Origin: an uncultured Rhodospirillales bacterium
GTDB taxonomy: Bacteria; Pseudomonadota; Alphaproteobacteria; Ferrovibrionales; Ferrovibrionaceae
Length of the DNA stretch: 43,389 bases
Reading direction: 5' to 3'
Assembly: GCA_937905845.1 (NCBI GenBank)
Contig: CALCYJ010000312.1
Location: forward strand, 1 to 43,389
The position numbers and the translations under genes were made by a program. The notes under the pieces were generated by a model. That model had not been told where the DNA came from, did no database searches, and worked only from the letters and a program-made list of their open reading frames with translations. The stretch's first letter is position 1; each line of letters opens with the position of its first letter. Positions 38,011 through 43,389 of the stretch are shown piece by piece.

Positions 38011-39600
38011 TCAATAGCGCATGAATTCCGGCGCCCCGAGAATGAGCCCCGCCCGCAGCGGCAGCGGCTCGTCCGCCGCAACCTGAAGCGTCGCCGGCGC
38101 GATCATTCCGCCGAGCGTCGCCTGAAGGGCTGCAACCGACAGCGGTTCGGGCCTTACCATCGCCTCCGGCGCCGGTGCCTCCGGCGTGCCGTCGGGCGCG
38201 ATGGCGCGATCGAGCGGCAGCCGTCCGGCGCCGAGCCTGGTGGCGAAGCTCAGGCGCTGCGTCATGGCGCCGGCATCGAGCCAGGCCTGCGCGGTATTCT
38301 TGTAGCCGTCGGGAGTCTGGCAGCCATAGAGCGGCTCGCCGAGCTGATAGAGCGTACCGGCGAGCGGGCGCACATTGTCGAGCGGCAGGCCGGAAGCCCG
38401 CACCGCCGAGACGACGAAACGATAAGGGGTCTTGAACTTGCTGTTCATCGCCGCCCCGGCCCAGAATTCCGGGCTGCGGAACAGCGTCTCCAGCACCGCG
38501 CGAATGTCGCCGTCGGTGGCGAGGAAGCGGCTTGCCAGGCGATCGACCAGGGCGGCCGGCGGCTGGTCGGCGACGAAATATTGCGCCAGTTCGAAGGCGA
38601 TATGGTGCGCGGTCGCGGGCGCGCGGGCGAGCAGGTCGAGCGCCGCTTCGCCTTCCGCCACGCCTTGGCCTTCCATATCGTGGCCCAGGAACGACTGCGT
38701 GCCCTCGTCGTGGCGGCGCGGATAGAAGCGGAACATCGGCTGTCCGGCCGCCGCGGCCCGCCTTGGCGCCAGCCCCCAGCCGGTCATGATATGGGCGAGC
38801 GCGATCACGTCCGCCTGGCTATAGCCGCCGTTCACGCCCAGCGTGTGCAGCTCCATCACCTCGCGGGCGTAATTCTCGTTGATGCCCTTGAAACGGCCGC
38901 GCGCGCCGGGACTGTCGGGCGCCGTATTCTGCCAATTGTCGAGATAGAACAGCATCGCCGGATGGCGCGCCGTGGCTTCGAGCAGATCGCGGAAATGCCC
39001 AAGCGCGTGGGGGCGGATCGCTTCCGCCTCATAGGCGCCGATCCAGAGGTGATCGAGCCCCTTGTGGGCATAGACGTTGAAATGGTTGTACCAGAAATCG
39101 ACCATCACTTCCTGAAGCTGGCGCGGGCTCTCCACCGCCCGCAGCAGCCTCGCCGCCACCGCCTGATCGAGGATGATGCGGGAACGCTGGCGCTGTGCCT
39201 TGAGTGCGGCGATGTCGCGCTTGCCATCGGGGCCGGGCGGCGGCGGGCCATAATCGGCGATCAGCGCCGAGGGCGTCATTTCGAGGGTCTGCAAGGCGGC
39301 GAGGCGCCGTGCAAGACCGGGTGGCAGCGGCAACCGCTCGGGGTGAAGCTGCTCTTCGATATAGGCCTGCACCCCGATCTTCTCGACATGGGCCAGATCG
39401 CCCGGCGCCGGCCCGAAGGCCAGCCGGTTCAGGACATGCAGCGCCTGCGCCTGGCTCGCGCCCGCCGGATCTCCCGCCGCCTGGGCCGGGGTCACGGGCA
39501 GCGCCAGCGCCAACAACGGAAGGCCCGGAATCACGACCCGGCACAGGGCACGGCAAAGCCGAAAAACACCGGCGGCAAACGGCCCGTCGCTGCGTGTCAT
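38011..39600 (-). CDS. DUF1800 family protein
   Basis: ALHVLNRLAFGPAPGDLAHVEKIGVQAYIEEQLHPERL; VMVDFWYNHFNVYAHKG; GINENYAREVMELHTLGVNGGYSQADVIALAHIMTGWGL. Confidence 0.95.
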   Translation of the reverse strand: MTRSDGPFAAGVFRLCRALCRVVIPGLPLLALALPVTPAQAAGDPAGASQAQALHVLNRLAFGPAPGDLAHVEKIGVQAYIEEQLHPERLPLPPGLARRLAALQTLEMTPSALIADYGPPPPGPDGKRDIAALKAQRQRSRIILDQAVAARLLRAVESPRQLQEVMVDFWYNHFNVYAHKGLDHLWIGAYEAEAIRPHALGHFRDLLEATARHPAMLFYLDNWQNTAPDSPGARGRFKGINENYAREVMELHTLGVNGGYSQADVIALAHIMTGWGLAPRRAAAAGQPMFRFYPRRHDEGTQSFLGHDMEGQGVAEGEAALDLLARAPATAHHIAFELAQYFVADQPPAALVDRLASRFLATDGDIRAVLETLFRSPEFWAGAAMNSKFKTPYRFVVSAVRASGLPLDNVRPLAGTLYQLGEPLYGCQTPDGYKNTAQAWLDAGAMTQRLSFATRLGAGRLPLDRAIAPDGTPEAPAPEAMVRPEPLSVAALQATLGGMIAPATLQVAADEPLPLRAGLILGAPEFMRY

Positions 39601-39657
39601 TCCGTCATCTCCACCCGCCGCGCCGACGCGCAATCTCTCGCTTATCCCAGATCTTCA

Positions 39658-39739
39658 TGTCACGAATGGGGCAAGTCCTGTCATGATTGGGGCAAGCCTC
39701 TTCCCAGATACACGCGCCAGGCCAGATACACGCGCGCGA
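39658..39739. repeat. two adjacent short tandem duplications: 21-bp x2 (39658-39699) and 18-bp x2 (39704-39739)
   Basis: TGTCACGAATGGGGCAAGTCC/TGTCATGATTGGGGCAAGCCT; CCAGATACACGCGCCAGG/CCAGATACACGCGCGCGA. Confidence 0.88.
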
Positions 39740-39851
39740 CAAGGCCGCTCCTGCGCTGGCGGCGCGCGCGCCGCGACATTGACAGGGGGCAGGCCCGACG
39801 CCACCATGGCCGCGGCCACCATGCGGCTGCAAACCGAACAAAGGCGGGTTC

Positions 39852-40814
39852 ATGCCGGCGCCGGAACAAGACAGCGTTCGCTCCGATCAGCGGCGCCGGC
39901 GGCCGGCCGGGTTGCTGCGGCTTGCCCTGCGGCACTTTCAGCACCTGGCCGTGGCCGCGCTGCTGGTGTCGGGCCTTGCCGCCGCCGCGGCCGCCGACCC
40001 CATGGCGGCGCCGCTCGGCCCGGGGTTGGTCCGCTGCTACGACCCGGCGCTGCAAACCATCACGATCACCGCCAATTGCCACGACCAGATCGTCACGGCG
40101 GCGCAGGCGCAGGCGATCGAGCAGCGCCGCGAGGAGCGCGTCAAACAGGCGGTGGAGGCCAAGCCCGTCAGCATCCCCGGCCGGCATCTCACCCGGCTCG
40201 GCTCGGGCTTCATGGTCACGGCCAATGGCATGGCGTTGACCAACAATCATGTCATCGCGGGTTGCGCCGGCCTCACGACGGAAGGCGCCAGCGGCGCGAC
40301 CGCGGCCATGCTTGTGGCGGCCGACCCGGCGGATGATCTCGCCCTCCTCGCGACCCGCCTCGCGCCCGAGGCCGTCGTCGCCTTCCGGCCGCCCGGCCTT
40401 CTCGCCACCGGCAGCTTCGCCGGCATCGTCGGCTATCCCGATCTCGGGCTGCCGCGCATCACGCCCTTGCTCACCCCCGGCCGGGTGATGGGCATGGCCG
40501 CCCATGCCGGCCAGAAAACCCATCTCGTGCTCAAGGCCGATGTCCGCCACGGCGACAGCGGCGGCCCGGTGGTGGACGATGAGGGCGCCGTCATCGGAAT
40601 CATCCAGGCCGAGATCAATACCCCGGTCGTTTACGAAAAGCTGCACGAGGTGATCGAGGACGTCGGCCTGGCGGTACCGGAAGCAACCGTCCTGCGCTTC
40701 CTCGAACGGCACCACATCGGCTACCGCCTGGCCGTCCGCTCGCCCGCCCTGGATCAGCCGGCGTTGCTCCGGCGGGCGCAGGCCTTCGTCCTCCGCATCG
40801 GCTGCTGGACCTGA
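39852..40814 (+). CDS. secreted trypsin-like serine protease
   Basis: LGSGFMVTANGMALTNNHVIAGC (His), DPADDLALLATR (Asp), LKADVRHGDSGGPVVDDEGAVIGII (Ser); hydrophobic N-terminal segment. Confidence 0.9.
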   Translation: MPAPEQDSVRSDQRRRRPAGLLRLALRHFQHLAVAALLVSGLAAAAAADPMAAPLGPGLVRCYDPALQTITITANCHDQIVTAAQAQAIEQRREERVKQAVEAKPVSIPGRHLTRLGSGFMVTANGMALTNNHVIAGCAGLTTEGASGATAAMLVAADPADDLALLATRLAPEAVVAFRPPGLLATGSFAGIVGYPDLGLPRITPLLTPGRVMGMAAHAGQKTHLVLKADVRHGDSGGPVVDDEGAVIGIIQAEINTPVVYEKLHEVIEDVGLAVPEATVLRFLERHHIGYRLAVRSPALDQPALLRRAQAFVLRIGCWT

Positions 40815-41191
40815 GAGCCGCCATTTTCCAGCCCGGCACCTTGCCACCCGGTCCGAATCGGCCGCGGCAGGCCCATGCCGAGAGCGCAAGGCCGCACGCT
40901 CTCACGCCGCCGATTTATGGCAAATCCTATCGTTTTCGCTTGAGGGAAAAGGCCTTTTCGCGCGCGACGGCGTGAAAGGGCCCAAGCCGCCATGTCGGCT
41001 GGCGCAAGGCGTAATACTAGAAATCAAAATATTTTCCTTGCGAAATATAAGATTGACCGAGAAAACATCTCGTGAGACGCTTTGCAAAACCGACATAACA
41101 CTTTACACGATTGATTTTATTGAATTCAACAACCACAAGCTGACCGGAGCGGGGCAAAGCCGCCCCGGCCGACCCGGCATCGGAGGGAATC

Positions 41192-43099
41192 ATGCGCCCA
41201 GTGGTCGATATCCCCATTCCCCGCGTCCCCGGCGATCAGAACGACTGGCTGCCCGACTATCCCAACCCGCCAGACCTGCGCTTCGACTATTACCGGCTGC
41301 TCAGCCTGGCGCAGCAGAACGAGAACGGCATCGGCACCGCGCCCCCAAGCCAGCCGAGCGTGGCGGTGATCGGCGGCGGCGTCGCGGGCATGACGGCGGC
41401 GCGCGAACTCTATCGCTGCGGCTACAAGGTGGTGATCTACGAAGCGAGCAACCGGATCTGCGGCCGCCATTATACGGTGCCGCTCAGCAACCAGGTTTCG
41501 GCCATGGAACTGGGGGCGATGCGCTTCCCCTATTTCGGCGGCCCCGGCACGGGCAATTGCCTGTTCGATTATTACCTGACGGCGGAGGCCAATGCCACGC
41601 CCATGCCCTTCCCCAATCCGGGCTCGGCGCCCGGCAATACCGGCATCTTCGTCAATCAGGGCTGGGGGCCGGAGGGCGAATTCTACCCCAACCCGCAAAT
41701 GATCTTCTGGCCATCGAACGCCAATCCCTACAACCCGCCCAACGACCCGTACCTGGCCCCGGTCTACAAGCTGGTCTACACGTTCATCAGCTTCTTCTCC
41801 GGGATCGTCACCAAGCTCTATCCCTTGTCCACCTGGCCCCAGATCTGGGAGCAGATCGCCAATAATTACGAGAAGATGTCCTTCAGCGACCTCGTCTTCA
41901 CGCCGGCGATCTCGACCTACAACAACGACGGCTGGTTCGGCGGCTTCGGCATGAGCGATGCCCAGTCGGAGCTGTTTTATACGATCGGCGCGGGCGATGG
42001 CAGCTGGGGCGCCTTCTACGAGATCGGCGCCATGTGGTTCATCCGTTGCGTCATGTTCGGCTTCAACAGCCAGCTTCAGAGCATGCTCGGCATTCTGAAC
42101 AAGACCAACCTGCCCTATTACAACGACCAGTATCTCAACGACAGCAGCGGCCAGCGCCTGGTGGCGCCCCTCTACGAGGGCATCCAGTCGCTGACCGAAT
42201 GGCTGTTCTACCAGGCCGCGCCCGGCGCCAGCCAATCGCTGTTCCAGGCGGCGAACGACGTCACCAGCAACGACGTCAGCCTGTTCATCAACCGGCCGGT
42301 GGCGAGCATCGCCAAGACCGCTCAAGGCTTGACCGTGACGGATATCAACGGCAATGCGCAGAATTTCCAATATGCCGTGGTGACGCCCAACCTCTGGGCC
42401 TCGCAGATGTCGATCGCCCTTTCGGGCTTCAACATCACCAACGATCTGCCGCTTGAAGTCACGACGGCGCGCAACGAGCAGCATAATATCGCGAGCTGCA
42501 AAGTGTTCTTCCCGCTGACCCAGACCTATTGGAACGTGTCGAAGATTCCGCAGGTCATCATCTCCGACACGTTCGTACAGGATGCCTATGGCGTGCAATG
42601 GAACGCCAACGATGCCGGGGCGCTGCTCGCGAGCTATACCTGGGAGGACGATGCGATCAAGCTCCTGCCCTATAACGACGCCGACCTTGGAAACCGCGTC
42701 CTGGCGCAGCTCGACCAGATTACCCTGAGCACGCTCGGGGTGCGCATCAGCACCTATGTCAATGCCAACGACGCGACGGTGATCCATTGGTCGGACCAGC
42801 CCACCTACCACGGCTGCGCCAAGCTCTACCGCCAGCGCACCTGGACGCAGAATTATTCGCTGCTGGCCTACAACCAGCAATACAGCGCCTCGTCGGGCCT
42901 CTATTTCGCCGGCGAGAATTACAGCGTCGAGGGCGGCTGGACGGAACCGGCGCTGCGGCTCGCGATCGATGCGGTGATCAACCTGATCCAGAATTCGAAA
43001 GGCTCGTTCAACAACGGCTTCAATCCCGTCAACGACTACCCGAGCTACGATTTCACCTTCACGCCCGACTACGGCTACCCGGTCTGCAACGACACCTGA
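41192..43099 (+). CDS. FAD-dependent flavin amine oxidase / L-amino-acid-oxidase-like protein
   Basis: SVAVIGGGVAGMTAARELYRCGYKVVIYEASNRICGRHYTV (Rossmann plus variant GGR motif); C-terminal GLYFAGENYSVEGGWTEPALRLAIDAVINLI. Confidence 0.85.
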   Translation: MRPVVDIPIPRVPGDQNDWLPDYPNPPDLRFDYYRLLSLAQQNENGIGTAPPSQPSVAVIGGGVAGMTAARELYRCGYKVVIYEASNRICGRHYTVPLSNQVSAMELGAMRFPYFGGPGTGNCLFDYYLTAEANATPMPFPNPGSAPGNTGIFVNQGWGPEGEFYPNPQMIFWPSNANPYNPPNDPYLAPVYKLVYTFISFFSGIVTKLYPLSTWPQIWEQIANNYEKMSFSDLVFTPAISTYNNDGWFGGFGMSDAQSELFYTIGAGDGSWGAFYEIGAMWFIRCVMFGFNSQLQSMLGILNKTNLPYYNDQYLNDSSGQRLVAPLYEGIQSLTEWLFYQAAPGASQSLFQAANDVTSNDVSLFINRPVASIAKTAQGLTVTDINGNAQNFQYAVVTPNLWASQMSIALSGFNITNDLPLEVTTARNEQHNIASCKVFFPLTQTYWNVSKIPQVIISDTFVQDAYGVQWNANDAGALLASYTWEDDAIKLLPYNDADLGNRVLAQLDQITLSTLGVRISTYVNANDATVIHWSDQPTYHGCAKLYRQRTWTQNYSLLAYNQQYSASSGLYFAGENYSVEGGWTEPALRLAIDAVINLIQNSKGSFNNGFNPVNDYPSYDFTFTPDYGYPVCNDT

Positions 43100-43135
43100 G
43101 GGCCGGGCGGCAAACCCGGGGCTGGGAGGCGGCAC

Positions 43136-43389
43136 GTGGAGCAAAACAGCGGGGAGAAGCGCAATTGCGCCATCTATTACATTCCCGAAGCCTATGAGAG
43201 CGAACAGGCGAATATCGTCGGCCGCCAGTCCGCGGGCGCTGGATTCCTCGAAGCCCTGACCCGCCACGGCGGCGTCGAGGCATTGCTCTGCCTGACCACG
43301 ACGGAAGATTTCTTCCAGGAATTCCAGCGCCGGATCGGCCGCATCGGCAACGCGGTGCCACTCTGCCTCTTGATCAAGCCCGGCGATCT
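43136..43389 (+). CDS. probable glycosyltransferase, N-terminal fragment (3' truncated by window edge; GTG start)
   Basis: GGGAGG Shine-Dalgarno then VEQNSGEKRNCAIYYIPEAYESEQANIVGRQSAGAGFLEALTRHGGVEALLCLTTTEDFFQEFQRRIGR...; IPEAYxxxxxxxxGRxxAGxxFLxAL resembles N-termini of some GT4/GT1 proteins. Confidence 0.5.
   Translation, partial: MEQNSGEKRNCAIYYIPEAYESEQANIVGRQSAGAGFLEALTRHGGVEALLCLTTTEDFFQEFQRRIGRIGNAVPLCLLIKPGD

Noticed and set aside
39605-39853. 82-aa Cys-rich ORF (GACIWPGACIWEEACPNHDRTCPIRDM) as a possible small secreted peptide or RiPP precursor
   Set aside because: Its Cys motif comes from the tandem-duplicated promoter DNA; no maturation genes nearby, no convincing start context. 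Left as a repeat artefact.
41126-43267. 713-aa minus-strand ORF
   Set aside because: Antisense to a well-supported flavin amine oxidase; no recognisable motifs.

Overview
43.4-kb, high-GC window that looks alphaproteobacterial (inference from gene families and from intergenic repeat style). It is densely coding: about 31 well-supported CDSs, with partial genes at both edges (recG C-terminus on the left, a probable glycosyltransferase N-terminus on the right). Most genes belong to ordinary families. They include DUF502, an alpha/beta hydrolase, a GT39/LAB_N/GT2 lipid-A-type cassette, an orphan PAS histidine kinase, a CoA-transferase/SDR/acyl-CoA dehydrogenase/TRAP cluster, a three-gene 2-oxoacid:acceptor oxidoreductase operon, an MFS transporter, Tim44-like, CtaA, two L,D-transpeptidases plus an M15/DUF882 protein, a DUF1800-DUF1501 pair, and a trypsin-like protease. 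The signals most worth a second look are: (1) an orphan PEP-CTERM protein gene with a sigma-54-like -24/-12 element and phased upstream direct repeats, beside a surface-glycan gene run; (2) a large GtrA-GT39 protein whose N-terminus looks like a catalytically eroded GT2 domain; (3) recurrent 17-21-bp short tandem duplications at about seven separate loci; (4) an AT-rich leader followed by a variant flavin amine oxidase and a glycosyltransferase running off the right edge; (5) a KorABC-like operon with its own NAD(P)H/flavin/FeS subunit. No CRISPR array, tRNA, rRNA, transposase or integrase was found. All calls are from reading sequence and motifs; no database search was run.
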